Assembly (NCBI RefSeq): GCF_019457595.1
Contig: NZ_CP080419.1
Location: 1,922,001-1,986,000 of the forward strand
DNA: 64,000 nt
From: Shewanella psychrotolerans
Lineage (GTDB): Bacteria; Pseudomonadota; Gammaproteobacteria; Enterobacterales; Shewanellaceae
Direction of reading: 5' to 3'
In this document: positions 1 to 7,976 of the stretch, piece by piece
Layout: the number at the start of each line of letters is the position of its first letter
How positions within the stretch are numbered: position 1 is the first letter of the stretch
Program-made: the position numbers and the translations under genes
The notes under the pieces: generated by a model
The model's input: the letters and a program-made list of their open reading frames with translations, nothing else
The model's database searches: none
Told to the model about the DNA's origin: nothing

Positions 1-45
1 ATCGCAAAGCGTAATCGATTGCTATAGCCATTCGCTGGTTGTAAG

Positions 46-68
46 TCCCACCAAATCAGTGGGATTTT
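46..68 (+). terminator. Rho-independent terminator of an upstream gene
   Basis: TCCCAC (46-51) pairs with GTGGGA (59-64) around a 7-nt loop and is followed by TTTT. It probably ends a gene lying mostly outside the window; bases 1-45 are too short to identify it. Confidence 0.5.
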
Positions 69-118
69 AGTCGCTAATTTGTTAATCTCTGAACATAATT
101 TCTCTGTTGGATTAACTT

Positions 119-667
119 GTGGACGCCATTGAACTTCTTTTAACTCGTCAGTCTTCACCAAGGTTGGTCGCTCCTGCCCCTGATGAGTCTCAACTTACCA
201 CAATTTTAAATGCGGCCATTAGAGTTCCAGATCACGGGGGACTTAATCCATGGGAATTTATTGTATCGAGTGGGGATGGCCTTGATAAATTATCTCAGTT
301 GTTTGTAAAGGCGGCTGCAGCCGATGGTGGGGATGAGGCAACCTTAGCGAAAGTGGCCAATATGCCGCGAAGAGCTCCTATGGTTATTACCGTTGTCGCT
401 AAAGTCGTCGAACATCCCAAAGTGCCTGAGATTGAACAACATCTTGCCGTAGGGTGTGCATGTATGGCGATGCAACAAGCCGCTTTTGCGTTAGGTTTAG
501 GCGGGATTTGGCGAACCGGTGGCTTGGCATTTAATGCTCAGTTACATCAAGATTTGGCCTTGGGAGCCAATGATCAGATCATCGGTTTCATGTATCTAGG
601 TACTCCAGCGGTTACCGCGCCAATAAAGCCTACAAAATCTGCAGAAAACTTTGTTCGTTATTTGTGA
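119..667 (+). CDS. ydjA: YdjA-type NAD(P)H nitroreductase
   Basis: FMN-dependent oxidoreductase of the nitroreductase family, cytoplasmic, physiological substrate unknown. The 182-aa protein matches the length and layout of E. coli YdjA. It opens MDAIELLLTRQS, where the RQS segment is the usual FMN-phosphate contact. It then has APDE and RVPDHGGLNPWEF, the central GCACMAMQQAAFALGLGG and IWRTGG segments, and ends with GFMYLGTP. It starts at GTG 119 with only a weak upstream purine stretch (TTGGA). It appears to be a single gene, closed by a strong terminator at 77-104 bases past position 700. The family assignment is secure; the gene symbol rests on recalled similarity to E. coli YdjA. Confidence 0.9.
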   Translation: MDAIELLLTRQSSPRLVAPAPDESQLTTILNAAIRVPDHGGLNPWEFIVSSGDGLDKLSQLFVKAAAADGGDEATLAKVANMPRRAPMVITVVAKVVEHPKVPEIEQHLAVGCACMAMQQAAFALGLGGIWRTGGLAFNAQLHQDLALGANDQIIGFMYLGTPAVTAPIKPTKSAENFVRYL

Positions 668-776
668 ACTACTACACATAGACTTTAGTCGGGTTTACTC
701 TTCTTATAAATCTGTCAAAGTAGCAATGAGCCTGCATTAATCCATGCATAGCTTTCATCCTAAGTGATTTTATTGT

Positions 777-804
777 TGCCCGCCGTTTGAGCGGGCATTT
801 TTTT
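777..804 (+). terminator. Rho-independent terminator after ydjA
   Basis: TGCCCGC (777-783) and GCGGGCA (791-797) form a GC-rich stem followed by seven T residues. It lies about 110 bp after the ydjA stop. Confidence 0.85.
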
Positions 805-861
805 GTCTATTTTGGCAGATATTCGCTCTGTTTATCGCCCAAATTTGTAACACTACAGATA

Positions 862-1593
862 TTAAACTCCGACACCGACAGTTAATGATTCGAACCAATC
901 CAAAAATTGTTTAACTTGGTCACCCCTAAAAATACGACCATGCTGGGGGCATAAGTACTCTATATCTAACTTTCTTACTCGTTTAACCCAATCATTTTTT
1001 GCACGATTTGAAGGCATCCACCGTTGATGAAAGTAACGCATATTTTTGCAGTGTTCATCAAAATCGTCGACATAAATATCTAAGCAGTGCTCTTCTAAAG
1101 CTGCGCCAACATCGCCACTCATGAGCACTTTAGCCTCGGGATCATATACATGAAAGTTGCCAGAAGCGTGAAGGTAGTGTGCTGGAATAAATTGCAGTTC
1201 GGTTTGTTCCAGATTCAGAGTAGCGCCTGCGTCCTTTATGGCCTCATAGGCAATATTGTTCATACCAAAATGACGGATAAAACCCTCCCATAACCATGGT
1301 GAGTAGAGTTTGGCTTTCGGTAATGTTTGGTCCCATAACCCTAAGGAAGAGATGATGTCGGGATCTTGATGGGAAGCGAACAAGTGGGTGAGTTGTTCCA
1401 ATGGTATATGTTTAACAATATTCGCGAGCATCGCAGCAAATAGTTCAATACCGCCAGGATCCATGAGTAGGGCTTGATTTGCGGTGACCACCATATATTG
1501 ATTGGTATCGATGATTTTGTCTGGTTTGTCTGGATCTCGCCCAAAATAGAGCCATTTATGGGTTGGTGTTTCTATGATTAATTCGCTTTTCAT
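862..1593 (-). CDS. ODP-type diiron metallo-beta-lactamase-fold protein (putative O2 sensor)
   Basis: A 243-aa stand-alone metallo-beta-lactamase domain resembling the oxygen-binding diiron protein (ODP) class related to flavodiiron proteins, but with no flavodoxin domain. Visible ligand candidates are H75-x-D77-x-D79 in SHQDPD, H139/H142/H148, D161 in SGDVGA and H218 in CPQHG. That is a full set for a two-iron site. It lacks a signal peptide, so it is cytoplasmic. In Treponema denticola an ODP is a chemotaxis oxygen sensor. Here the gene directly upstream (gap about 44 bp, same strand) encodes a chemoreceptor-tip-like protein, which supports a similar signalling role. I chose ATG 1593, which has AGGAA 7 nt upstream, over the TTG at 1599. 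The fold is certain; the sensing role is inferred. Confidence 0.85.
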   Translation of the reverse strand: MKSELIIETPTHKWLYFGRDPDKPDKIIDTNQYMVVTANQALLMDPGGIELFAAMLANIVKHIPLEQLTHLFASHQDPDIISSLGLWDQTLPKAKLYSPWLWEGFIRHFGMNNIAYEAIKDAGATLNLEQTELQFIPAHYLHASGNFHVYDPEAKVLMSGDVGAALEEHCLDIYVDDFDEHCKNMRYFHQRWMPSNRAKNDWVKRVRKLDIEYLCPQHGRIFRGDQVKQFLDWFESLTVGVGV

Positions 1594-1637
1594 TAACAAT
1601 TTCCTTTGAAAAATCGATGTAATGCGACGAGGTTGAA

Positions 1638-2264
1638 TTAATTGGCGCTATCGTCAGAGTCATTAAATAGCGTGATGGCATAGTCGACTCTTTGTCTTAT
1701 TAAACTTGCTAAGTTATCGACTCGGTTTGCGACATCGTTAAAAATCGTTTGATTAGTCACGTCTACTCGACAAGCTTCTATTCGGCAAATCGAAGCAAGA
1801 ATGTTGGCGGTTCTTAGATTGCGTTTAAGCTCTACAAGTTGGGTTTCCATTTTGGTTATCAAATGTCTAAAACGCTGTGTTTGTTCGATATGGTTTAATT
1901 GAGCCGTTTTCACCGCGGCATTAATGGTGGTGGCATACTTTGCGTGCTTGGCTTTTTGCTGTGCAAGTTGAAAATGTTTTAATGCTGCGCTTGTTCTGGT
2001 TTTTTTGGTGGCTAAAAGACTGGCTTGATGGGCAAGCGCATTGATGTCGGTTGCCGCTTTCATGGTGTAACAAGCCAAATCGTCGATAAAGCCTGTAAGT
2101 GCTTTAAACCCTAATGCGGCATTACCGATTCGAGCCGAGGTCGCTTGGGCATTACTTGCGGTTAAATTAATTTGTTTGCAGTAACTTAGGGTGTGATTTA
2201 ACTCTGCAGCGACCACTGCAGCGATAACATGATATTGGTTTATATGGGGGGCTTTTTGTGTCAT
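1638..2264 (-). CDS. Small chemoreceptor-tip-like signalling protein with two MCP-like hairpin segments
   Basis: A 208-aa, mostly helical cytoplasmic protein with no membrane span and no ligand-binding domain. Two stretches resemble the MCP signalling tip. Residues 33-78 carry N33, A36, N38-A39, A44-R45-x-G47 and GF(52-53), and end in DINALA. Residues 154-186 carry NILA, E163-A164-x-R166, F175, VA(178-179) and V182-D-N-L-A. In canonical receptors these positions read NILALNAAxEAARAGE followed by GFAVVAxEVRNLA. The first copy has Thr where the conserved tip Glu would be; the second keeps the Glu. It heads a two-gene operon with the ODP gene. ATG 2264 (AGGA 10 nt upstream) is preferred over GTG 2273, which abuts the AGGA. 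The match was made by eye, so the CheA/CheW-coupling role is an inference. Confidence 0.75.
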   Translation of the reverse strand: MTQKAPHINQYHVIAAVVAAELNHTLSYCKQINLTASNAQATSARIGNAALGFKALTGFIDDLACYTMKAATDINALAHQASLLATKKTRTSAALKHFQLAQQKAKHAKYATTINAAVKTAQLNHIEQTQRFRHLITKMETQLVELKRNLRTANILASICRIEACRVDVTNQTIFNDVANRVDNLASLIRQRVDYAITLFNDSDDSAN

Positions 2265-2379
2265 TCGAACCACTTCCTATGTAGTACCGTTCACAGTATA
2301 GTCGAGTTCTACTATTGTGAAAGGATCTTAGGAGAATGAAGTGGTTATAGCGGAATGAGAGCCTTTAATACTGCGAACA

Positions 2380-2650
2380 ATGACGCTGGTTGATGCACTA
2401 TTTATTACCAAGGATGCGCAATTGAAGCAGCGCAGGGAGAATTGATACCTCGCGATGCTCAATCCCGAACTTACTATCGTTAATCCTGACAATAAAGGTC
2501 GATTAATTTATTGGAAAAATTGTTTTTTTGTTTTCAACAGCTATTAGCCTGGCACGATGAAAAACAAGTATTAATGTGTCAACGAGAGCTTGAAGTGAAA
2601 TAGACTTTTTTGATAGCGTGAAGCTAGGCCATTGCTTCATCGTCGAAAAT
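2380..2650 (+). pseudogene. Possible decayed protein-coding gene
   Basis: Several reading frames follow one another on the plus strand with protein-like translations. They are ATG 2380 to 2442 (begins MTLVDALFITKDAQLKQRRE), 2439-2480 (ELIPRDAQSRTYYR), 2499-2600 (contains LLEKLFFCFQQLLAWHDEKQ) and 2603-2650 (DFFDSVKLGHCFIVEN). Each ends in a stop and the next continues in the same or a shifted frame, as expected from a gene broken by indels and stops. I do not recognise the family. Low confidence: short chance frames can also look protein-like. Confidence 0.3.
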
Positions 2651-2681
2651 TGAACGAGGAAATTGATTCGCGAGAGCGCTG

Positions 2682-2700
2682 TAATCATTGATAATGATTA
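2682..2700. promoter_or_regulatory. Fur-box-like palindrome
   Basis: TAATCATTGATAATGATTA is a near-perfect palindrome centred at 2691. It contains TGATAATGATTA, which agrees with most of one Fur box (TGATAATGATTATCA). It lies 65 bp before the GNAT gene at 2765 and could bind Fur there. No other iron-related gene is next to it, so the assignment is tentative. Confidence 0.4.
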
Positions 2701-2764
2701 CGCAAATATGGCTTCATGAAATTTTCATAGAGTATTGCTATAACCAGATTGTCGGGAGTAAACA

Positions 2765-3370
2765 ATGAATAGTCAGTCACAATCAGGTTATCTAACGGGC
2801 AAATTAGTTGTTCTAGAGCCGATGCAACCTGAGCACATTCCTGCGTTGTCGATTGCGGTTAGTGATGGGAATTTATGGGAGTTGTGGTATACCAGTGCCC
2901 CTCATCCTGATGAGATGAAACACTATGTCGATGAAGCCCTTGCTGGCGAAAAGCGCGGTGAAGTATTAGCTTTTGTCGTTAGGGATAGGTTTTCTGGGCT
3001 GGTGGTAGGTACGACTCGTATCATGTCGTGGGATCAGGCCAATCGTCGTTTGGAGATTGGACATACTTGGTATGCAAAGCGTGCTCAGCGAACAGGTATC
3101 AATAGTGAGACAAAATATTTGTTGCTCAGCTATGCTTTTGAAGTGCTTGATGTTATGGCTGTGGAGTTTCGGACTCACTGGCACAATCAACGATCTCGCG
3201 AAGCAATATCGCGTTTAGGTGCCAAACAAGACGGTGTCTTACGTAATCATCGCCTTTTGAAAGATGGTACGGTTCGCGATACTGTTGTGTATTCAATTAT
3301 TGAGTCGGAATGGCCGTCGGTGAAGCAAAATTTACTTTATCGAATGAAACAGTTTGAGCTAAATCGATAA
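2765..3370 (+). CDS. RimJ/RimL-type GNAT N-acetyltransferase
   Basis: A 201-aa cytoplasmic GNAT acetyltransferase of the RimJ/RimL-like branch that transfers acetyl from acetyl-CoA to an unknown amine. The fold shows an N-terminal LVVLEPMQPEHIPAL strand-helix, a central FVVRD...GTTRI beta hairpin, the LEIGHTWY strand and, further on, the HWHNQRSREAISRLGAKQDG helix that is typical of the branch. The protein is slightly longer than the domain, with a C-terminal tail ending ELNR. A strong GGGAG lies 6 nt before the ATG. A Fur-like palindrome precedes it. The next gene, also a GNAT, follows after 30 bp, so the two are probably co-transcribed. Confidence 0.88.
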   Translation: MNSQSQSGYLTGKLVVLEPMQPEHIPALSIAVSDGNLWELWYTSAPHPDEMKHYVDEALAGEKRGEVLAFVVRDRFSGLVVGTTRIMSWDQANRRLEIGHTWYAKRAQRTGINSETKYLLLSYAFEVLDVMAVEFRTHWHNQRSREAISRLGAKQDGVLRNHRLLKDGTVRDTVVYSIIESEWPSVKQNLLYRMKQFELNR

Positions 3371-3400
3371 GTGTGCAATATCGTTAATTAAGGAGAACGG

Positions 3401-3853
3401 ATGTCGGGTGAAATTAGACGAGTCACGTTGGACGACGTTGATGTTGTGGCTCAACTATTTGACGAGTATCGTCAGTTTTATCATCAGCAAAGTAATGTGC
3501 AGTTAGCTACTAAGTTCATTTCAACGAGGCTGGCTAACCGTGATTCAATCATTTTTGTCGCACTCGACAACCAAGGTTCAGGTCTCGGTTTTTGTCAGTT
3601 ATACCCTTCCTTTAGCTCTATTTCGGCTCAGTCTATGCTTATACTCAGCGACCTCTATGTTACTCAACACGCCCGTTGTGTTGGTTTAGGGCGACGCTTA
3701 ATGAATACGGCTATTGAATACGCTAAAGCTAAACATGTGAAGACGATTTTTTTGGAAACCCATCAGCAGAATCATCAAGCGCAAGCCTTGTATGAGTCAT
3801 TAGGTTTTGTTCAAGAAAAAGAATTTTTGAGTTATAACCTTGATATTGAGTGA
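3401..3853 (+). CDS. GNAT family N-acetyltransferase
   Basis: A 150-aa single-domain acetyltransferase. It begins IRRVTLDDVDVVAQLFDEYRQFY, has the central LYPSFSSIS...LSDLYVTQHAR beta strands, the acetyl-CoA pyrophosphate loop (RCVGLGRRL, residues about 101-109) and the C-terminal ALYESLGF motif near residue 134. AGGAG sits 5 nt before ATG 3401. It follows another GNAT gene of a different branch; the two are not close duplicates. Substrate unknown. Confidence 0.88.
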   Translation: MSGEIRRVTLDDVDVVAQLFDEYRQFYHQQSNVQLATKFISTRLANRDSIIFVALDNQGSGLGFCQLYPSFSSISAQSMLILSDLYVTQHARCVGLGRRLMNTAIEYAKAKHVKTIFLETHQQNHQAQALYESLGFVQEKEFLSYNLDIE

Positions 3854-3911
3854 TATCTAAAGTAGAAATAGTTCATTATTTATATATTGTTAATGGTCAA
3901 GGAATCTGTTC

Positions 3912-4322
3912 ATGCGTTTCAACACTCTAATTTCCGTATTAACCTTGGCGCTATGCGGCACAGCATCTCAAGCCGTATTGGCCGCATCAGATGCTGAAGT
4001 CGCATTTAACAAAGAGGTGCTTCAATGCGCGGCTTATTATCATATTGCATCAGATGCGATTGGTAATATGAACGCCCCGCAGATGCAAGCGGTCGGTGAG
4101 CGTTTAAAAAAGTCAGGTGAAGATGCGGTAGTGTTAGCGAAACAGTATCAAACAGACGCGGAGGTCGATGCGTTACTTGAACAGAATATCGCTGAGCAGC
4201 AAGCGAGTTTACCGAGTAATAAAAACTTAGGTGGCTTGATGAACCGCTATAAGGACGCTTGTCAACGTTTATTGGCTAATCCCCAACAAAGGTTAGACTA
4301 TTGGATCATGGCAACCATGTGA
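3912..4322 (+). CDS. Secreted protein of unknown function
   Basis: A 136-aa protein with a clear Sec signal peptide (MRFNTLISVLTLALCGTASQ, cleavage likely after VLAA near residue 25), so probably periplasmic. The mature part is helical, with two Cys residues (in QCAAYYH and DACQRLL) that could form a disulfide. I recognise no family. AAGGA lies 8 nt before the ATG, and a terminator follows the stop. It stands 58 bp after the second GNAT gene and could be its own transcription unit. Confidence 0.75.
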   Translation: MRFNTLISVLTLALCGTASQAVLAASDAEVAFNKEVLQCAAYYHIASDAIGNMNAPQMQAVGERLKKSGEDAVVLAKQYQTDAEVDALLEQNIAEQQASLPSNKNLGGLMNRYKDACQRLLANPQQRLDYWIMATM

Positions 4323-4347
4323 TGCCAATATAGTTGATACTATATAT

Positions 4348-4377
4348 AAAGGGCGCCTTAGGGCGCTCTTTTATTTT
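4348..4377 (+). terminator. Rho-independent terminator
   Basis: AGGGCGCC pairs with GGCGCTCT (one G-U wobble) around a short loop and is followed by TTTTATTTTTTA. It ends the secreted-protein gene. Confidence 0.75.
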
Positions 4378-4448
4378 TTATAGCTTGAAACTTCAGCTCA
4401 CCTAAAACGGTCTGGTGATATATGGAAGATGGTTTTGCTGGAGAAACG

Positions 4449-4838
4449 ATGAATATCTACTTTCTAATCGCCGCTATAATATCCTTGTTCACCTGTATTG
4501 CTCATCTTACTTTTGGGCATAAGCAGTTTGTAAAGCCGATGCAGCAGGCTCAATTTGAACCCGCGGCAAAAGCAGCGATGCATTGTGTGTTCCACTACGT
4601 TTCTGTGTTTTTAGTATTAGCAACCATGGTGCTATTTGCCTGTGGTTTAATGCTGGTGCCCGCTATGCAAAGTTATTCGTTAGTATTGTTTATCGCGCTT
4701 AATTTTATTTTGTTCGCCATTTGGCAGATCTATATCGGTTATTTTTCAGATATCGCTGGGGCCTTTCGCTCATTGTTCCAATGGTTTTTTTTTCTACTCA
4801 TTAGTGGATTTATTCTGTTCGGGACGTTTTCTCGCTAG
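4449..4838 (+). CDS. Small four-helix inner-membrane protein
   Basis: A 129-aa hydrophobic protein with four predicted transmembrane helices: residues about 3-20, 48-68, 73-92 and 108-126. A conserved-looking loop AHLTFGHKQFVKP follows helix 1. Function unknown. Translation most likely starts at ATG 4449, which has GGAG 5 nt upstream. The longer frame from 4422 would place a polar extension before the first helix and has no ribosome-binding site. It is a single gene with no obvious partner. Confidence 0.65.
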   Translation: MNIYFLIAAIISLFTCIAHLTFGHKQFVKPMQQAQFEPAAKAAMHCVFHYVSVFLVLATMVLFACGLMLVPAMQSYSLVLFIALNFILFAIWQIYIGYFSDIAGAFRSLFQWFFFLLISGFILFGTFSR

Positions 4839-4995
4839 CAAATATTGATAACGCTATTTTCATCCGTCGTCGCGCAAATATGTCAAATTGTAAACGGTAT
4901 GTAATGTTATATAAATTCAATTGCATATCTAATAGCATATAGGGCAAAGTAATTCATCTTTGTCACTTTTATCCTGTTGATGGTGATGGAAAATA

Positions 4996-5109
4996 ATGAT
5001 TGCACATCATTGTTACCACTGTTCTAAAGTGCGGATAAATGGCAGCAAAACAGTCGAGAAAGATCAACAATCCTATTGTCAATGGACTGACAGATGCCCC
5101 AGAGTTTGA
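4996..5109 (+). CDS. 37-codon Cys/His-rich mini-ORF before an exporter operon
   Basis: A short frame begins MIAHHCYHCSKVRINGSK and ends with QQSYCQWTDRCPRV. It has four Cys (C6, C9, C28, C34) and four His/Tyr near the first CxxC. GGA lies 5 nt before the ATG, and the stop is 15 bp before the exporter ATPase gene. Two readings are possible. It could be a small secreted or exported peptide served by the operon. Or it could be the N-terminal zinc-ribbon remnant of an IS1/InsA-like transposase, which usually reads CPxC...NG...GxQxYxC. Nothing in the sequence decides between them. Confidence 0.35.
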   Translation: MIAHHCYHCSKVRINGSKTVEKDQQSYCQWTDRCPRV

Positions 5110-5124
5110 GTAAAGAGCTATCTC

Positions 5125-5811
5125 ATGATTAATGTAAAAAGATTGGTTAAATCTTACCAGATGGGAGATTCGCCAGTGCTTGCACTGCGTGGTGTCGATT
5201 TCTCAATTAAAGCAAATGAATTTGTGGCCATTATGGGACCCTCAGGTTCGGGGAAATCGACCTTAATGAATATTATAGGCTGTTTAGATAAGCCTAGTAG
5301 CGGTAACTATAGTCTCAATGGGCAAGAGGTTAGCTTGCTCGATGACGATGCATTGTCTGCGGTACGAAATAAGGAGATAGGCTTTGTGTTTCAAAGCTTT
5401 CACTTACTGCCAAGAATGAGTGCTTTACAAAATGTACTGTTACCGCTTCGCTTTGGTGAACATGATCCCAATAGCCTTGAGTATGCACAATCTTTACTGG
5501 CACGCGTTGGTTTAGCTGAGCGACAAGATCATCGCCCCAATCAACTATCTGGTGGCCAACGTCAGCGGGTTGCCATTGCTAGAGCTTTGGTCAATCGCCC
5601 AACCATACTATTAGCCGATGAACCCACTGGAGCATTAGACAGTAAGACCTCGGTTGAGATCATGGATCTGTTTACCGAACTTCATCAAGCGGGTCAAACC
5701 ATTATTCTGGTCACCCATGAGGAGGAGGTCGCGGCCTATGCACAGCGGATTATTCGCATGCGTGATGGTGATATTGTGGAGATTGAAGAGCGAGGTGAAC
5801 ATGCCGCGTAA
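5125..5811 (+). CDS. ABC exporter ATP-binding protein (LolD/MacB type)
   Basis: A 228-aa ATPase subunit that would drive the MacB-type permease at the end of the operon. Walker A is GPSGSGKST (residues 38-46), the Q-loop region is [17 protein letters not shown], the signature is [15 protein letters not shown], Walker B is [12 protein letters not shown] and the H-loop is ILVTHEEE. This is the MacB/LolD/FtsE branch. AAAGAG precedes the ATG. The next gene starts inside its last codons (overlap of 11 bp), showing translational coupling. The exported substrate is unknown; candidates are peptides, lipoproteins or small toxic compounds. Confidence 0.92.
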   Translation: MINVKRLVKSYQMGDSPVLALRGVDFSIKANEFVAIMGPSGSGKSTLMNIIGCLDKPSSGNYSLNGQEVSLLDDDALSAVRNKEIGFVFQSFHLLPRMSALQNVLLPLRFGEHDPNSLEYAQSLLARVGLAERQDHRPNQLSGGQRQRVAIARALVNRPTILLADEPTGALDSKTSVEIMDLFTELHQAGQTIILVTHEEEVAAYAQRIIRMRDGDIVEIEERGEHAA

Positions 5812-6799
5812 ACCCCTTTCTTGGCGCCGCAGCATTGGCTTGTTGATGGCACTTGTTATCACGCCTGTGATGGCAAGTGATCAAGCTGAGCCGATCCCAT
5901 TGTTGCTTACTGGGAAAATTAGCTCGGTGCATTCGCAAACCTTTACTGTTCCAAAAGCCGGCGATGCTTGGCGATATCAAATACAGTGGATGCTACCAGA
6001 AGGAACCTTGGCCAAGCTAGGTCAAAGTGTGGTGATTTTTGATAAGAGTCAGTTGACTAATCAGATAGAGCAACTCGAAGCAAGTTTACTTAGAGTCACC
6101 GCACAAGAGCAAAGTACCTCGTTAGAGCTCAATGGGGCGGTGCTGCAAGCGCAGTTTGATCTCAAGCAAAGAACGCTTGAGGTTGAAAAAGCGCAGCTGG
6201 ACGCCGAAGTACCAGCGCAATATATTGCGGCTAAAGAATATGCTGAGAATCAGTTCAAACTGATGCAAGCGAAGACTGAGCAGACTAAAGCGAAACAAGC
6301 ATTAACTGAAGCACTCGATAAGCAAAAAGCCAGCCAGCAGCAATTAGCAATTGATAAACAAAAAGCAAAGTTGGAGTTATCTCAAGCGCTTCAAGGGATT
6401 GAACAGCTCGAGTTAACCGCTCAGTTGGAGGGGCCTATTTTATATGAACGCGATCCTTGGTCAGATAAAAAATATGGCGTAGGCGATACGGTTCAGATTG
6501 GTCGTCAAGTGGCCACCATTCCGGCCCTCGATAAACTTGAGGTTGTTGCTTGGGTCAATGAGGTCGATGTTGATCGTTTACATCTGCAACAAAAGGTCAG
6601 CTTGCGTCTAGATGCTCAGTCGGACGTGACTTTCTTTGGCAGCGTTGCGTCAGTGGGTAAACAAGCAATGTCTCAGCCAGCATGGGGCCGTAGTAAATGG
6701 TTTAAAGTTGGGATTAATTTTGATAAGGACACGGCGCAGATCGAGCTAGTGCCTGGGATGAGTGTGTTGATCGCAACCAAGGAATTAACAGATGAGTAG
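5801..6799 (+). CDS. HlyD-like periplasmic adaptor protein, first of three
   Basis: A 332-aa membrane-fusion-type protein. It has an N-terminal signal sequence ([15 protein letters not shown], cleavage near residue 25), a split lipoyl-like part ([14 protein letters not shown] and [13 protein letters not shown]), a long coiled coil of roughly 120 residues rich in Gln, Lys and Glu, and a C-terminal beta-barrel segment ([25 protein letters not shown]). I chose ATG 5801, which has GAGGT 4-5 nt upstream; the frame is open much further 5' but only over the ATPase gene. It overlaps the ATPase gene upstream and the next adaptor gene downstream. Unlike the next two it has no lipobox. Confidence 0.82.
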   Translation: MPRKPLSWRRSIGLLMALVITPVMASDQAEPIPLLLTGKISSVHSQTFTVPKAGDAWRYQIQWMLPEGTLAKLGQSVVIFDKSQLTNQIEQLEASLLRVTAQEQSTSLELNGAVLQAQFDLKQRTLEVEKAQLDAEVPAQYIAAKEYAENQFKLMQAKTEQTKAKQALTEALDKQKASQQQLAIDKQKAKLELSQALQGIEQLELTAQLEGPILYERDPWSDKKYGVGDTVQIGRQVATIPALDKLEVVAWVNEVDVDRLHLQQKVSLRLDAQSDVTFFGSVASVGKQAMSQPAWGRSKWFKVGINFDKDTAQIELVPGMSVLIATKELTDE

Positions 6800-7976
6800 G
6801 CATTTAGGACTATCGCCAGCGCACTGGTGCGGGCTGCTTTGTGGGTTGATGCTCGGTGGTTGTGGCCAGCATGCGGTGACACAAGTAGAGGAAGGTGTAT
6901 TAATACAGCAGGTAGAAGTCACTGGTGAGCTGGTTTCTGCAGATACGGTATCGATGAAGCCTCCAGCTATTAGTCGAGTGTGGCAATACCAAGTTAAACA
7001 ATTAGCGCCAGAAGGCAGCGCGGTGGCTAAAGGTGATGTGGTTGCTAGGCTTGATACGTCAGAGCTGACCCAGCGACTATCTGTTAGCGCTGCGCAGTTA
7101 GCGGCGACGAAACAAGATATTGAAACCTCTAAGTTACGTAATGCAAAGCGGTTGGAGCAGCTGAAGTTAGACTTAGCCGAGGCGAAGATGAATGCTGAAA
7201 AAGCGGAGCGCAAATTTAAACTATCCGATGAAACGGTGGCATTGATTGAAAAAGAAAAATATCAACGTGATGCTGAAATCGCGAAAGATAGAGTTGGATT
7301 AATTATCAATAAAATCGCTTTAGAGTCAAAAGGTGCTGAGCAGCGACAAGCCATGCTGGCAGGTGATGAACAGAAGTTTGCCTCAGAAGTTGCAGCGCTA
7401 GAATCGGGGATAGCTTCTATGACGCTTAAAGCACCGAGAGCTGGAATGGTGGTTTACGGTAACGATCCTCAAGGTAATAAGATTAAGGAAGGTCAATCAG
7501 TCTTCGCAGGTGATGCCGTGCTATCGATACCCGATCTGTCACATATGCAAGTTAACATGACGGTGCCAGAGGTTGAAGCTCAACGAGTCAAGCTCGGACA
7601 AGCGATAAAAATTCGTCTCGATGCCAATCCAGAGCGAGTCTTTCATGGAAAGATTGTTGAATTAGGCGCAGTGTTTCGCAACAAAAATCAAGAAGTCCCT
7701 TTGGTGGTGTTTGATGCTGTTGCCAGTATTGATGACCCCGACAGCGAATTAATGCGACCGGGAATGACAGCAAAAATTGCTATCGACATTGCCAAAGATA
7801 CGCCTTCTCTCTTGGTTGCTACAGAAGCGGTCTCATTTGAAGCAGGGCAGGCCTATGTAGAGCGCCCCACTTGGCTTGGCGCTCAAAAGCAAGCAATAAC
7901 ACTAGGCGATATGGGAACTGAGCGAGTTTCAGTTCGCCAAGGATTAGCCTTGGGTGATGAGGTATTACTGCCATGA
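6792..7976 (+). CDS. HlyD-like adaptor lipoprotein, second of three
   Basis: A 394-aa membrane-fusion protein with a probable lipobox (LMLGGC, Cys near residue 25). The lipoyl half-motifs are VSMKPPAISRVWQY and PEGSAVAKGDVVARLDTSEL. A long coiled coil follows (about residues 85-210), then APRAGMVVYG and a beta-barrel part with EVEAQRVKLGQ and ELMRPGMTAKIAI. It starts at ATG 6792, overlapping the previous stop by 8 bp, and ends in an ATGA overlap with the third adaptor. It would bridge inner-membrane permease and outer-membrane channel. Confidence 0.87.
   Translation: MSRHLGLSPAHWCGLLCGLMLGGCGQHAVTQVEEGVLIQQVEVTGELVSADTVSMKPPAISRVWQYQVKQLAPEGSAVAKGDVVARLDTSELTQRLSVSAAQLAATKQDIETSKLRNAKRLEQLKLDLAEAKMNAEKAERKFKLSDETVALIEKEKYQRDAEIAKDRVGLIINKIALESKGAEQRQAMLAGDEQKFASEVAALESGIASMTLKAPRAGMVVYGNDPQGNKIKEGQSVFAGDAVLSIPDLSHMQVNMTVPEVEAQRVKLGQAIKIRLDANPERVFHGKIVELGAVFRNKNQEVPLVVFDAVASIDDPDSELMRPGMTAKIAIDIAKDTPSLLVATEAVSFEAGQAYVERPTWLGAQKQAITLGDMGTERVSVRQGLALGDEVLLP

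Larger units (their letters stand above)
2265..2764. other. 500-bp region without an intact gene
   Basis: It separates the divergent chemoreceptor-like gene and the first GNAT gene. It holds protein-like but interrupted reading frames (2380-2650) and a Fur-like palindrome (2682-2700), described separately. The 61-codon minus-strand ORF at 2503-2688 has no recognisable content and was not accepted. Confidence 0.6.

Noticed and set aside
2503..2688. 61-codon minus-strand ORF
   Set aside because: No ribosome-binding site or family pattern; the plus strand here shows more protein-like frames, themselves interrupted.
4996..5109. Calling the mini-ORF a complete insertion sequence
   Set aside because: No terminal inverted repeats, target duplication or second transposase frame was found around it; at most a remnant.
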